The translations under genes and the position numbers were made by a program. DNA of 64,000 nt from contig JBKQPG010000025.1 of the NCBI GenBank assembly GCA_052145115.1, positions 62,001 to 126,000 of the forward strand, given 5' to 3'. Position 1 is the stretch's first letter; every line of letters begins with the position of its first letter. Origin of the DNA: CAIVVT01 sp052145115. GTDB lineage: Bacteria > Acidobacteriota > Terriglobia > Bryobacterales > Bryobacteraceae. The notes below the pieces were generated by a model. The model saw only the letters and a program-made list of their open reading frames with translations. It searched no databases and was not told the origin of the DNA. Positions 45,119 to 53,815 of this stretch are shown in pieces.

Positions 45119-46678
45119 ATGTCATCCATCCAGCGTGTGCTTGTGAGTGTAACCGACAAGAGCGGACTGGTTGAGTTCGCGCAAGCTCTGGCGGGCCTCG
45201 GCGCGGAGCTGATTTCCACAGGAGGAACGGCGAAGCTGCTGCGCGGCGCCGGGCTGCCGGTTCGGGACGTCAGCGAAGTGACGGGCTTCCCGGAGATGCT
45301 GGACGGACGCGTCAAGACAATTCACCCGCGCGTGGCGGCCGGGATTCTGGCACGGCGCGACCTGCCCGGGCACATGGAAGCCCTGGCGGCGCACGCCATC
45401 CCGACAATCGACATGGTGGTAGTGAACCTGTACGACTTCGCTGCCTCAGCGGCGAAAACGGACGCGACCATCGACGAGCTGATCGAGAACATCGACATCG
45501 GCGGGCCGACGATGATCCGCGCGGCCGCCAAGAACTTCCAGGACGTCGCCGTGGTGACGTCGGTGGCCGACTACGCGCCACTGATCGAGGAGCTGAAAGC
45601 TTCCGGCGGAGCGTTATCGCAAAAGACGCGCTGGGAGCTGGCGCGTAAGGCCTTCGCGCTGACTGCCGCGTACGATGCGGCGATCACGGCGCGGCTGGCC
45701 CGACTGGAGTGCGAGGACGGGCGTTTTGTGGAACAGCCGGATGAATTGCCGGCCAGCCTGAGCATCGTATTGCCGCGGCGGCAGACGCTGCGCTACGGCG
45801 AGAACCCGCACCAGAAGGCGGCACTTTACGCCGCCGGGACGGCGGGCATCGCCGGCGCCGTGCAACTGCATGGCAAGGAGCTTTCCTACAACAACCTGGT
45901 GGACCTGGACGGGGCCTGGCAGTTGATTCAGGAATTCAGCGCGCCGGCGGCGGCGATCATCAAACACACCAATCCCTGCGGCTGCGCCGAACACAAGACG
46001 CTGGTGGAGGCCTACAAGCAGGCCTATGAGGCCGACCCGGTTTCGGCTTACGGGAGCGTGCTGGCGTTCAATCGTGAACTGGACGGGGCGACGGCGGAGG
46101 AGGTGGCCAAGCTGTTCGTCGAGGCCATTGCGGCGCCGTCCTATTCTGAAGCGGCGCTGGCGGTGCTGAAGGCCAAGAAGAATGTGCGGCTGGTGCAGGT
46201 GAGGGGCGGCCTGAGCGCGGGCGAACTGGTGATCAAGTCGATCAGCGGCGGCGCGCTGGCGCAGACGCCTGACAACGAGACGTTCCGCCGGGAGACGGCG
46301 CGCGTGGTGACGGCGGTGCAGCCCACCGACGAGCAGTGGCGCGCGCTCGAGTTCGGCTGGAAGGTGTGCAAACACGTGAAGTCGAATGCGATCGTCTATG
46401 CGCGCCCCGGGCAGTTGCTGAGCTCCGGCGCGGGCCAGATGAGCCGGGTCTTCGCGGTGGAGATCGGCGCCAGGAAATCGGTGCTGCCGCTGGAGGGGTG
46501 CGTTGTCGCGAGCGATGCGTTCTTCCCATTTCCCGACGGGTTGGAGGCGGCGGTGGCGAATGGGGCGCGGGCCATTATCCAGCCCGGCGGGTCGGTGCGG
46601 GACGCGGACGTCATTGCCGCGGCGGACCGGCTGGGCGTGGCGATGGTCTTCACCGGCATCCGGCATTTCCGGCACTAA
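45119..46678 (+). CDS. purH: bifunctional AICAR transformylase/IMP cyclohydrolase
   Basis: A 519-residue cytoplasmic enzyme for the last two steps of IMP synthesis. The N-terminal MGS-like cyclohydrolase domain (residues 1-195) starts QRVLVSVTDKSGLVEFAQAL and includes LISTGGTAKLL and GRVKTIHPRVAAGIL. The transformylase part includes RYGENPHQKAALY, the catalytic KHTNPCGCA segment and, near the end, FPFPDGLEAAVANGARAIIQ with PGGSVRDADVIAAAD. The length matches the family. It has its own start at ATG 45119 and no linked pur genes, so it is probably transcribed alone. Confidence 0.97.
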   Translation: MSSIQRVLVSVTDKSGLVEFAQALAGLGAELISTGGTAKLLRGAGLPVRDVSEVTGFPEMLDGRVKTIHPRVAAGILARRDLPGHMEALAAHAIPTIDMVVVNLYDFAASAAKTDATIDELIENIDIGGPTMIRAAAKNFQDVAVVTSVADYAPLIEELKASGGALSQKTRWELARKAFALTAAYDAAITARLARLECEDGRFVEQPDELPASLSIVLPRRQTLRYGENPHQKAALYAAGTAGIAGAVQLHGKELSYNNLVDLDGAWQLIQEFSAPAAAIIKHTNPCGCAEHKTLVEAYKQAYEADPVSAYGSVLAFNRELDGATAEEVAKLFVEAIAAPSYSEAALAVLKAKKNVRLVQVRGGLSAGELVIKSISGGALAQTPDNETFRRETARVVTAVQPTDEQWRALEFGWKVCKHVKSNAIVYARPGQLLSSGAGQMSRVFAVEIGARKSVLPLEGCVVASDAFFPFPDGLEAAVANGARAIIQPGGSVRDADVIAAADRLGVAMVFTGIRHFRH

Positions 46679-46711
46679 CCCGGCCGGGCGCATCGGGCGC
46701 TGAGCAGGCCC

Positions 46712-47632
46712 TCAGACGCGGGCCCAACATAGCGCGTCGAGGCGGCGCTGCACGTAATCGACGAACTTCGAAGTCGGGTTGAAGCCGACCACCGATTCCG
46801 CATTGGCGACAAAGTTGGACAGCGCGTTGATGTCATAGAAGATGGGCTGCGCGGCAGTGGCATCCTCGAGATATTCCACGCCCCCGACGTCCAGCCGCGC
46901 GGCGCGGGCCACCGCCAGCACGGAGGCGGCGATGTGCTGTGGCGGCTCGAAGCGCTGGACGCGCCGCTGGCCGGGCGCGCATGCGTCGGCGGGACAGAGA
47001 TTGAACGAAGTCGCCTCGATGCGCAGGCCGTAGAGGACCTCGCCGCCGAGCACTTCCACGCGTTGGATGAAGCCATCGCGCGGCGCGTGGTACTCCTGCA
47101 CGAGCACGACGTTGTCGGCGCCGAAGTCGATCTGGGCCAGCCGTTGTTCCAGGTCGCGCGGCGTCTCGCAGCGCAACATGCCGCTGCCCGCGCCGCCGCA
47201 ATTGGGTTTCACGACGACGGGGAATTTCAAGTCCGCGGCGGCCTGGAGGAGCATGGCGGCGCTATTGGCGGCGCGGGTTCGGGGACTGCTCAGCCCGCAG
47301 CGCGAGAAGATCTCCAACTGGCGCAGCTTGGAGATATCGACCTCGTAAGCGGCACAGCCGTTGATGACCGCCACGCGCCGGGCCTCGAGCAGGCGTAGCA
47401 GCTCCAACACCGCGAACTGAGCACAGCCGTGGCCGCGCCAGCGCGCCGACGCGCTCATGCGGTTGAGCACCAGATCGGGCCACTCGGAGCGCTCCGGGTC
47501 CAGGGCCAGCGACTCGGCCTTCCATTGATCGAAGACAATACCGCGCGCACGCAACTCGGCGAACAGACCCTCGAACCAGCGCGGGTGTTCGTACAGAATG
47601 GCGAGACGCGGCTTCACGGGTGCAAGTCCCAT
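46712..47632 (-). CDS. ATP-grasp ligase, RimK-like
   Basis: A 306-residue ATP-grasp enzyme. Key parts are FPVVVKPNCGGAGSGML (ATP-binding lysine and Gly-rich loop), VVLVQEYHAPRDGFIQRVEV and GVEYLEDATAAQPIFYDINA with the metal-binding acidic and Asn residues at the end. This is the layout of RimK/LysX-type enzymes, which join an amino acid or other amine to a carboxyl group. ATG 47630-47632 is chosen at the start of the fold (PRLAILYEHPRWFEG). The substrate is unknown and there is no neighbouring lysine-pathway gene or peptide substrate gene. A REP-like repeat pair lies upstream. Confidence 0.85.
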   Translation of the reverse strand: MGLAPVKPRLAILYEHPRWFEGLFAELRARGIVFDQWKAESLALDPERSEWPDLVLNRMSASARWRGHGCAQFAVLELLRLLEARRVAVINGCAAYEVDISKLRQLEIFSRCGLSSPRTRAANSAAMLLQAAADLKFPVVVKPNCGGAGSGMLRCETPRDLEQRLAQIDFGADNVVLVQEYHAPRDGFIQRVEVLGGEVLYGLRIEATSFNLCPADACAPGQRRVQRFEPPQHIAASVLAVARAARLDVGGVEYLEDATAAQPIFYDINALSNFVANAESVVGFNPTSKFVDYVQRRLDALCWARV

Positions 47633-47723
47633 TGTGCCGTGTCGCGACGCGCAGCGGGCGGGATTGGCGCGGCCGGCCTGGCACGCGTCGCTCACAGGAA
47701 AGAAGTGGCGTCTTCGAGCGGTA

Positions 47724-47831
47724 CGAAAACAAGGGGACAGACGGCTCTATCCACACGGCGCAGGGGATGTGGTGCGTGGAGCGAGAGTGTGGTGCGCGCC
47801 TAGGACAGAGGCGTCTGTCCCCTTGTTTTCG
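47724..47831. repeat. REP-like inverted repeat pair
   Basis: CGAAAACAAGGGGACAGACG (47724-47743) recurs as an exact reverse complement at 47812-47831, with 68 bases between. Each copy contains a hairpin: right GGACAGA/TCTGTCC with GGCG loop (47803-47820), left the same stem with one mismatch (47735-47752). The arrangement is that of a paired REP element (BIME). The GGGGACAGAC-type core is familiar from repeats moved by REP-associated tyrosine transposases, but that link is from memory, not from a search. The right copy ends two bases before the stop codon of the ABC ATPase gene. Confidence 0.8.
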
Positions 47832-47833
47832 GC

Positions 47834-48550
47834 TCAGACCTTCCAGTCCTCGGGCACCTGGCCCTCGGGGAGCAGTTTGCCTTTCTCCAGGTGTCGGACC
47901 TTGGAGGCGTAGTGTGCGGCGTGGGGATCGTGGGTCACCATCACGATGGTCTTGCCATATTCCTGGTTCAACATGGCGAGCAGGTCGAGGACGTCCTGGG
48001 CGGAGCGGGCGTCGAGGTTACCGGTCGGCTCGTCGCACAGCAGCAGGTCAGGATCCGTGACCAGCGCGCGCGCGATGGCGACGCGCTGTTCCTGCCCGCC
48101 TGACAACTGGCGCGGATAGTGGCGCAGGCGGTCGTCGAGACCCACCAGGCGCAGCGCGGTGGTGGCGTGCTGGAAGCGCTCGCCCTTCTTCAGATGGGTG
48201 AGCTTCAACGGCAGCTCGACATTCTCGAGCGCCGATAGAACCGGAATCAGATTGAAGGTCTGAAAGACGAAGCCGATGTGGACGTTGCGCCAATGCGCGA
48301 TCTGGCGCTCGGTGAGCGCAGCCAGATCGTGTCCCAACACGGTGATGGCGCCGGAGGTCGGCCGGTCCATCGCCGCAGTCAGGTGCAGCAGCGTGGACTT
48401 GCCCGAACCGGAGGGCCCCATCAGAGCAATGAACTCGCCGCGATACACGTCGATGTCGGCGCCGTCGAGCGCCAGCACCTCGTAGGAGTCGCGGACGAAG
48501 CGCTTGGTCAGGCCGCGTGCGCTGACCACGACATCGTTCGTTCCGCTCAC
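47834..48550 (-). CDS. ABC transporter ATP-binding protein, LolD/MacB type
   Basis: A 238-residue ABC ATPase of the type partnering FtsX-like permeases. Walker A is GPSGSGKST, the Q loop FVFQTFNLIPVLSALENV follows, the signature is LSGGQEQRVAIARAL, Walker B is LLLCDEPTGNLD and the H loop is VMVTHDPHAA. It starts at GTG 48548-48550, and its GTGA overlaps the adaptor stop, so it is the last gene of a four-gene operon. It energises export from the inner membrane through the two permeases. The substrate is not predictable. Confidence 0.94.
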   Translation of the reverse strand: MSGTNDVVVSARGLTKRFVRDSYEVLALDGADIDVYRGEFIALMGPSGSGKSTLLHLTAAMDRPTSGAITVLGHDLAALTERQIAHWRNVHIGFVFQTFNLIPVLSALENVELPLKLTHLKKGERFQHATTALRLVGLDDRLRHYPRQLSGGQEQRVAIARALVTDPDLLLCDEPTGNLDARSAQDVLDLLAMLNQEYGKTIVMVTHDPHAAHYASKVRHLEKGKLLPEGQVPEDWKV

Positions 48551-49893
48551 GGCTGTTTCGCTCCCCGCACGGCGACCTTCGCGCCGGGCTTGAGATCCTT
48601 GGGCGGATTGACGATCAGCTCCTCGCCGCCCTTCAACCCCTCATCCACGCGGATGCCGGCCGGGGTGTTGCCGCCGGTCTTGACCTCACGCGACGAGGCC
48701 AGGCCGTTCTCGACGACCCACACGCGGCCATCGGCGAGCGTCGCCGGCGGAATGTGCACCGACGGCCGGCCAGGCGTGCCAGACTGTTCCTGACCCAGGA
48801 ACGCCACGGTGGCGTTCATCTCGGGGCGCAGGAACTCATCCGGGTTGGCGACCTTGACCTTCACCTGGACGGTGGCCTTCTGGCGGTTGGCCTCGGGCGA
48901 CAGTTCCTTGATCCATCCGCGCCATTTCTTGTCGGGGTAGGCATCCACGGTGATGACGGCGTCCTGCTTCATGAAGAGCCTGCCGAAATCGTTTTGCGAG
49001 ATGTCGAGCTCGACTTCCAGGTCGTTGAGGTCGGCCAGGGAGACGACGTAGCCCTTGGCGCCGCGCTCGCCAACGAAACTGGTGGTGACGAACTCGCCGC
49101 GCTCCACGGCGCGTTCCAGAATGGTGCCGGTGACGGGTGCGCGGATGACCGTATTGGAGAGCTGCGTTTCGGCGAGAGCCACCGCGCCCTGGGCTTGCAC
49201 CACCGCGCCGCGAGCGGCGTCGATCTGCTCCTGGCGCGGCCCGGCCTGGACGAGGTCATAGGTCTTCTGCAGGGAATCGACGCGCGCAACGGCCGAGCGA
49301 TAGCGCGCTTCGGCGTCGTCGAGAGCCTGTTTGGAGAGCACTCCTTCGCGCGTCAAAGGGCGGGTGCGATCGAGGGTCACGCGCGAGTTTTCGAGATCGG
49401 CCCTGGCCTGGTTCAGGTTGGCCAGGGCCGTGGCGATCTCCTCGGGACGGGAGCCGTGCTCGAGCTCGGCCAGGCGCGCATTCAGGTTCTCCAACTGGCC
49501 GCGGGTCTGCTGCAATTGGGCGCGGTACTCATCGTCCTCGAGGCGCACCAGAACCTGGCCTTCCTTAACGCGGTCGCCTTTCTCCACGCCGATCCAGGCC
49601 ACTTTGCCGACCACCTTGGCGGCGACTTCGATCTTGTGCGCCGCCACGATGTAGCCGGTGGCATTCAGAACCACTTCGCGTCCGCCGGTAGCCTGTGAGG
49701 ACACGACCCTGACGGTATCCACGATGGGCGCGGCGTTCACGCGCTTCCAGACCATGGAGGCCGCGCCCAGCACGACGAAGAGGACGACGCCGGTCACGAT
49801 CCAGCGCGACGCCCAGCGCGGCCCGCGGGGCTGCTCTTCGATGGCGGCGTCGCTGCCGCGGTGGATTCTGAGGTTCTTCAATTCGGGTTGCAC
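48547..49893 (-). CDS. efflux adaptor (HlyD/MacA family)
   Basis: A 448-residue periplasmic adaptor with one N-terminal membrane helix (WIVTGVVLFVVLGAASMVW, about residues 33-52). A lipoyl half-motif (NATGYIVAAHKIEVAAKVVG, then GVEKGDRVKEGQVLVRLED) precedes a long alpha-helical hairpin (about 110-210), followed by the second lipoyl half (VIRAPVTGTILERAVERGEF) and beta-barrel domains. It should bridge the ABC permeases to an outer-membrane channel, as MacA does. No TolC-type gene is in the operon. It lies between the first permease gene and the ATPase gene. Confidence 0.93.
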   Translation of the reverse strand: MQPELKNLRIHRGSDAAIEEQPRGPRWASRWIVTGVVLFVVLGAASMVWKRVNAAPIVDTVRVVSSQATGGREVVLNATGYIVAAHKIEVAAKVVGKVAWIGVEKGDRVKEGQVLVRLEDDEYRAQLQQTRGQLENLNARLAELEHGSRPEEIATALANLNQARADLENSRVTLDRTRPLTREGVLSKQALDDAEARYRSAVARVDSLQKTYDLVQAGPRQEQIDAARGAVVQAQGAVALAETQLSNTVIRAPVTGTILERAVERGEFVTTSFVGERGAKGYVVSLADLNDLEVELDISQNDFGRLFMKQDAVITVDAYPDKKWRGWIKELSPEANRQKATVQVKVKVANPDEFLRPEMNATVAFLGQEQSGTPGRPSVHIPPATLADGRVWVVENGLASSREVKTGGNTPAGIRVDEGLKGGEELIVNPPKDLKPGAKVAVRGAKQP

Positions 49894-49903
49894 GCGTTTC
49901 CTC

Positions 49904-51073
49904 CTAGATCTGTCGCAGTGCGACGAGGACCTGTTTGCGGGCGGCGCTGAAGGCGGGCAGGAAGCCGCCCAGCGCGCCCATGATCAGCGCGAAGGCCAGG
50001 CCGCTGACAACGACTTTCGGCGTGATGGCCAGTTGAAACGAGGTTTCCGCAAATGTGGTCATGCTGCCGACGTCTGTGGAAAGGCCGTGGAGCGGCAGGA
50101 TCAGCACGAGGCCCAGGGCGCCGCCCAGCAGCGAGATCAGGACGGACTCCAGGACGAAACACAGCAGGATGCTGAAGCGTGAAAAGCCGAGGACGCGCAG
50201 TGTACCGATCTCCTGCGACCGCCGGGCCACGGCCGCGTACATTGTATTCATGGCGGCAAAACAGCTCCCGACGGCCATGATGATGGCGACGAATGTGCCC
50301 AGGTAGCGGATGATCTCGCCCGAATCGGTCTGCTTGGCGAAGTACTCCGTCTCGGGTTGGACGTCGAGCTGCAGGCGTTGCTCCACGGAAAGCTCGCTGG
50401 TCAAGGTCTGCAGCGCCACTGGATCGGTGGCGCGCAGCAGAACGCTCGAGCAGGCGTCAAAGCGATTCAGGTCGGAGCGCACCTGGTCCAGGTCGCCCCA
50501 GATTTCGCTGTTGCGGGCCGGGTAACTGCTGTCAAAGACGCCGACGATCAGCCATTCACCACGTCCGAAGCGGATACTTTGGCCGACCTGCGCGTCGGGG
50601 TTCTGCGCAGCGATCTCCGAGCCGACGACCACCTCCCGGCGGCCGCGCTGGAACCAGCGGCCGCGCCGCAGGCGGGTTTCGTCGCGCAGTTCCAGCCCCG
50701 TGGCGGAGACGCCGCGCACATTCACGTTCACGCCTTCGGGAAACTCGCGGCTGGGGAGGTTTATGATCGTGACCAGTTCCAGCGAGGCCAGCGGCTGGCC
50801 CTCCGCGTCCGGGGCGATGCCCGGCCGGAAGCGGATGACTTCGTTGAAATCGTTGCGCGACACCATGCTGGTCAGTTCGGCTCCGCTGCCCTTGCGGATC
50901 AGCAGCAGATTCAGCGGATGGCCGGAGCTGGTGAAGGCCACTCTCAGGCCTTCGACCATCGACAGCACCGCGCACAACACGGCGACCGTGAGCGCGATGC
51001 CGAGAGCGGTCATGACGGTGGTGGTCTTGCGCACGGCCAGATTGCGGATGTTGTAAGTGATCGGGATCGGCAT
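49904..51073 (-). CDS. ABC transporter permease, FtsX/MacB type (second permease)
   Basis: A 389-residue permease with an N-terminal membrane helix, a MacB-type periplasmic core (about 45-240, with VVGSEIAAQNPDAQVGQSIR) and three C-terminal helices forming the FtsX domain (IMAVGSCFAAMNTMYAAVAR, then ARRSQEIGTLRVLGFSRFS, the coupling segment). The final helix is followed by a short cytoplasmic end. It lies 21 bases after the other permease gene and 10 bases before the adaptor gene, all on the same strand. The two permeases probably form a heterodimer. Confidence 0.92.
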   Translation of the reverse strand: MPIPITYNIRNLAVRKTTTVMTALGIALTVAVLCAVLSMVEGLRVAFTSSGHPLNLLLIRKGSGAELTSMVSRNDFNEVIRFRPGIAPDAEGQPLASLELVTIINLPSREFPEGVNVNVRGVSATGLELRDETRLRRGRWFQRGRREVVVGSEIAAQNPDAQVGQSIRFGRGEWLIVGVFDSSYPARNSEIWGDLDQVRSDLNRFDACSSVLLRATDPVALQTLTSELSVEQRLQLDVQPETEYFAKQTDSGEIIRYLGTFVAIIMAVGSCFAAMNTMYAAVARRSQEIGTLRVLGFSRFSILLCFVLESVLISLLGGALGLVLILPLHGLSTDVGSMTTFAETSFQLAITPKVVVSGLAFALIMGALGGFLPAFSAARKQVLVALRQI

Positions 51074-51094
51074 GGGGCGCAGCTCCAGATGGGA

Positions 51095-52261
51095 CTAATC
51101 CGAATCCTGAAGAGCCTCCAGTATCGAAGTATGCGCGGCGCGCCAGGCGGGCACGATGGCGCTGGACAAGCCGATGAAGATCGAAAAGGCCAGCAGAATC
51201 GCCAGCACCGGCGGCTGCAGGGTCAGCGTCTTGGTCTGTTGCACGATGGCCGGGCCCTGGCGCAGCACGCCGATGAGGAAGTTCGAGAGCAGCAGGCCGA
51301 GTCCGCCCCCGAGCATCGAGATGACGGCCGATTCGCCCAGCAGCAGGGCCAGAATCGCGCGCGGCGTGAAGCCCAGGGTTTTCAGGATGCCGACCTCGCG
51401 GACGCGCTCGCGCACCGACATGGCCATGGTGTTGCCGGCAACCAGCAGGATGGTGAAGGTCACGGCGCCGCAGATGGAGATCAGCGCCAGCTTGATGTTG
51501 CCGAGGAACGACAGGAAGCTCAGCCCGAAGGCGTACTCGCTCTCGGTGTGCGTCGGAGCCTCGGCGTTGGCGAACATCCCGTCGATCGCCTTGGAAACGC
51601 GCGGGACGTCTTCGGGCGAGGCCACCAGAGCGGTGAATGTGCCGGCGTAGCTGCGCGTCGAACCCCGCGCTTCCAGCGCTTCCTGGAGGTACTTCAGCGG
51701 AAAATAGAGGTTGTCGGCGTCGATGTCCGAGTCGTAGATGGCGCGCACGGTCAGGTCCAGGTCGAAGGGGAAGATATTGCCCGCGATCTTGATCTTGTCG
51801 CCGATCTTGAGCCCCTGACTCGCGGCCACGTTCTTGCCGATGAGCGCGCCGGCGATATCCTTCTGAAAGGCCAGTCTCTGTTCCGCCGGCACGCGGTAGT
51901 CGGGATAGACGTCGAAGAAACGATCGGCCTCGACGCCGAAGCGCGGAAAGAACTTCGACCGGTCCCGTTCCTCGTCCTTGTACGTGCCGCCAAACCACTG
52001 CCAGGTGCAGACCTGTTTGACGCCCGGCACGCGCGCGATCTTGTCGCGATAATAGACCGGCATGGCGAAGGCGATGGCGACCTTGTGACGCGTCACCACG
52101 CGCAGCATCTGGGCCTTCGGCGGCGCACCGTGAAACAGGGCGTAATACAGCGCCATCAGGACGCCGAGGATGCACAGCGACAGGGCCAGCGAGGAGATGG
52201 TGAGCAGGCTGCGGCGGCGGTTGCGCAAGGCGTTCTTGAGGATCAGACCGAGATAGCGCAT
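51095..52261 (-). CDS. ABC transporter permease, FtsX/MacB type (first permease)
   Basis: A 388-residue permease with the same architecture as its neighbour: N-terminal helix (LLTISSLALSLCILGVLMAL), periplasmic core with GALIGKNVAASQGLKIGDKI, and three C-terminal helices with MSVRERVREVGILKTLGF, the conserved cytoplasmic coupling motif of FtsX proteins. It is first in the four-gene operon (permease, permease, adaptor, ATPase). The core differs clearly in sequence from the second permease, which supports distinct subunits rather than a recent duplication. Confidence 0.92.
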   Translation of the reverse strand: MRYLGLILKNALRNRRRSLLTISSLALSLCILGVLMALYYALFHGAPPKAQMLRVVTRHKVAIAFAMPVYYRDKIARVPGVKQVCTWQWFGGTYKDEERDRSKFFPRFGVEADRFFDVYPDYRVPAEQRLAFQKDIAGALIGKNVAASQGLKIGDKIKIAGNIFPFDLDLTVRAIYDSDIDADNLYFPLKYLQEALEARGSTRSYAGTFTALVASPEDVPRVSKAIDGMFANAEAPTHTESEYAFGLSFLSFLGNIKLALISICGAVTFTILLVAGNTMAMSVRERVREVGILKTLGFTPRAILALLLGESAVISMLGGGLGLLLSNFLIGVLRQGPAIVQQTKTLTLQPPVLAILLAFSIFIGLSSAIVPAWRAAHTSILEALQDSD

Positions 52262-52349
52262 CGGCGGCTGTGCTCCAAGGCCTTATTGTAAGGGGATGAG
52301 CTGCTGCCTTCGCGGGTCCGAGGATCAGCCGTTGGCCTGACAGGATGAA

Positions 52350-52805
52350 ATGACGCAATCGCGCGACGAAATGTTCATGCGGGAAGCCTTGCGGCTGGCG
52401 CGCGAGGCCGCAGCGGCCGGCGAAGTACCGGTGGGTGCGGTGGTGGTCGTGGGCGAGGAGATCGCCGGACGCGGGTTCAACCGTCCGATCGGGTTGCATG
52501 ACCCGACGGCCCACGCGGAGATGCTGGCGCTCCGGGAGGCGGCTCAGCGGCTGGGCAATTACCGGCTCGGCGAGGCCGAGGTGTTCGTGACGCTGGAGCC
52601 GTGCGTGATGTGCGCAGGGGCGCTGGTCCAGGCGCGCGTACGGAGGCTGGTGTTCGGCAGCCGCGACCTGCGCTTCGGCGCAGTACGGAGCAAGTTCCGC
52701 CTGGCCGACAGCGAGCTGTTGAATCACCACATCGGCATCGAAGAGGGCGTTCTGGCGGCCGATTGTGTCGCGCTACTGGAAGGATTCTTCAAACTGAAGC
52801 GGTGA
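52350..52805 (+). CDS. tadA: tRNA-specific adenosine deaminase
   Basis: A 151-residue zinc deaminase that converts the wobble adenosine of tRNA-Arg(ACG) to inosine. The zinc and proton-shuttle motif is HAE in DPTAHAEMLALREAAQ and the second zinc motif is PCVMCAGAL. EVPVGAVVV and the C-terminal FFKLKR also fit. An AGGA lies six bases before ATG 52350. It is divergent from the ABC exporter with an 88-base gap. Confidence 0.95.
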   Translation: MTQSRDEMFMREALRLAREAAAAGEVPVGAVVVVGEEIAGRGFNRPIGLHDPTAHAEMLALREAAQRLGNYRLGEAEVFVTLEPCVMCAGALVQARVRRLVFGSRDLRFGAVRSKFRLADSELLNHHIGIEEGVLAADCVALLEGFFKLKR

Positions 52806-52914
52806 TCCGACCGGTTGTGGAGATGCTATCGCGGCCTGCGTCGACTGCGAGCTGGCTTAGCTAAGAGCGAACCGCTGACGGTCGCGCTCGGAAACGCGGC
52901 TGGGACGCGCGGCC

Positions 52915-52952
52915 AGGCGCCCGCCCTTCCCGGCCTCCGCGGACGGGCGCCT
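52915..52952. terminator. hairpin between convergent tadA and zinc-finger genes
   Basis: AGGCGCCCG (52915-52923) pairs perfectly with CGGGCGCCT (52944-52952) around a 20-base loop. There is no T run, so it is at best a weak terminator or transcript-end stabiliser for the two converging genes. Confidence 0.4.
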
Positions 52953-52970
52953 GCTGCGGTGGTCAGACCG

Positions 52971-53549
52971 TCAGGCGGCCGGCCGCAACGCCCAGGTCGG
53001 CTGATAGCGAGGCCGCAGCGCCAGCACCTTCGGTCCCGGTTCCGGCCCGGGCGTCCAGTCGTTTTCCAGACGGCCGTAAAAGTACTCATCTAAAGGGAAT
53101 AGGGCGTAGGGCTTGAGCTCGCGAAAGATCTTGCCCAGTTTCTGTTCGATCCGGTAGACCGAATGGAAGAAAGTGCCGCGATCCATGCCCAGACGGCGGC
53201 AACACAGACGCCAATCGGCGCCGAGGAGGAAATGAAAGCTGAAGAGCCTGTACTCTTCCGGCGTCAGAGACCGGCGCGACACCAGCGTGAAATCGGCGAC
53301 GTACTCTTCGTCCTTGCGGCCCCAGACGCGGCGGCCGCCATGAGCGGTGCAGTCCAGCGATACCTTGCTCAGGTACTTTTCTTTGGTCGCGCAGTGGCGG
53401 AATCGGGCGTAGCAAGCCCGGAAAATGGCGCGCAACACGCAATTGCATGCGTGCGGTTCACCCCGCTTCAAACTACGGATGCCTGTCCCAAAGCAATGGG
53501 AACAGTTCGGAACGGCCAAGGTCAGCGTCTCGGATCGGGTCCACTCCAT
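52971..53549 (-). CDS. zinc-finger protein with sigma-region-4-like helix-turn-helix
   Basis: A 192-residue protein. ATG 53547-53549 is taken as the start. Residues 16-43 have a Cys cluster (PNCSHCFGTGIRSL, then EPHACNC), similar to one DnaJ-type zinc module. Residues about 100-165 are helical (LTPEEYRLFSFHFLLGADWR, RRLGMDRGTFFHSVYRIEQK) and resemble sigma factor region 4: a helix, a turn with LGMDRGTFFHSV and a recognition helix. I do not recognise a named family. It is divergent from the CI-like regulator across a 266-base AT-rich gap. It is probably a DNA-binding protein. Confidence 0.65.
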   Translation of the reverse strand: MEWTRSETLTLAVPNCSHCFGTGIRSLKRGEPHACNCVLRAIFRACYARFRHCATKEKYLSKVSLDCTAHGGRRVWGRKDEEYVADFTLVSRRSLTPEEYRLFSFHFLLGADWRLCCRRLGMDRGTFFHSVYRIEQKLGKIFRELKPYALFPLDEYFYGRLENDWTPGPEPGPKVLALRPRYQPTWALRPAA

Positions 53550-53815
53550 TGTTCGGTCCTTTCGTCGGCTTCTCCCGGCCGCCTCACACGGCCGGAGAAT
53601 CGCTCTGTGAGGCAGTGTGGGTCTAGGGTCAAATTCCGTCAACTGACGAGGAAGACGCTCTTGGGTACTAGCCGTATCTGGAGTCCTATATGCACGAATT
53701 AGTTGTGTATTTTCAATGATTTAACTACGCTTTGGAGTTCAGGATTATTTTCTCTTAATTCCTTCTGAAACAAATCACCAGTATCATCTAGTACGTACCT
53801 ATTTCTAATGGCTAT

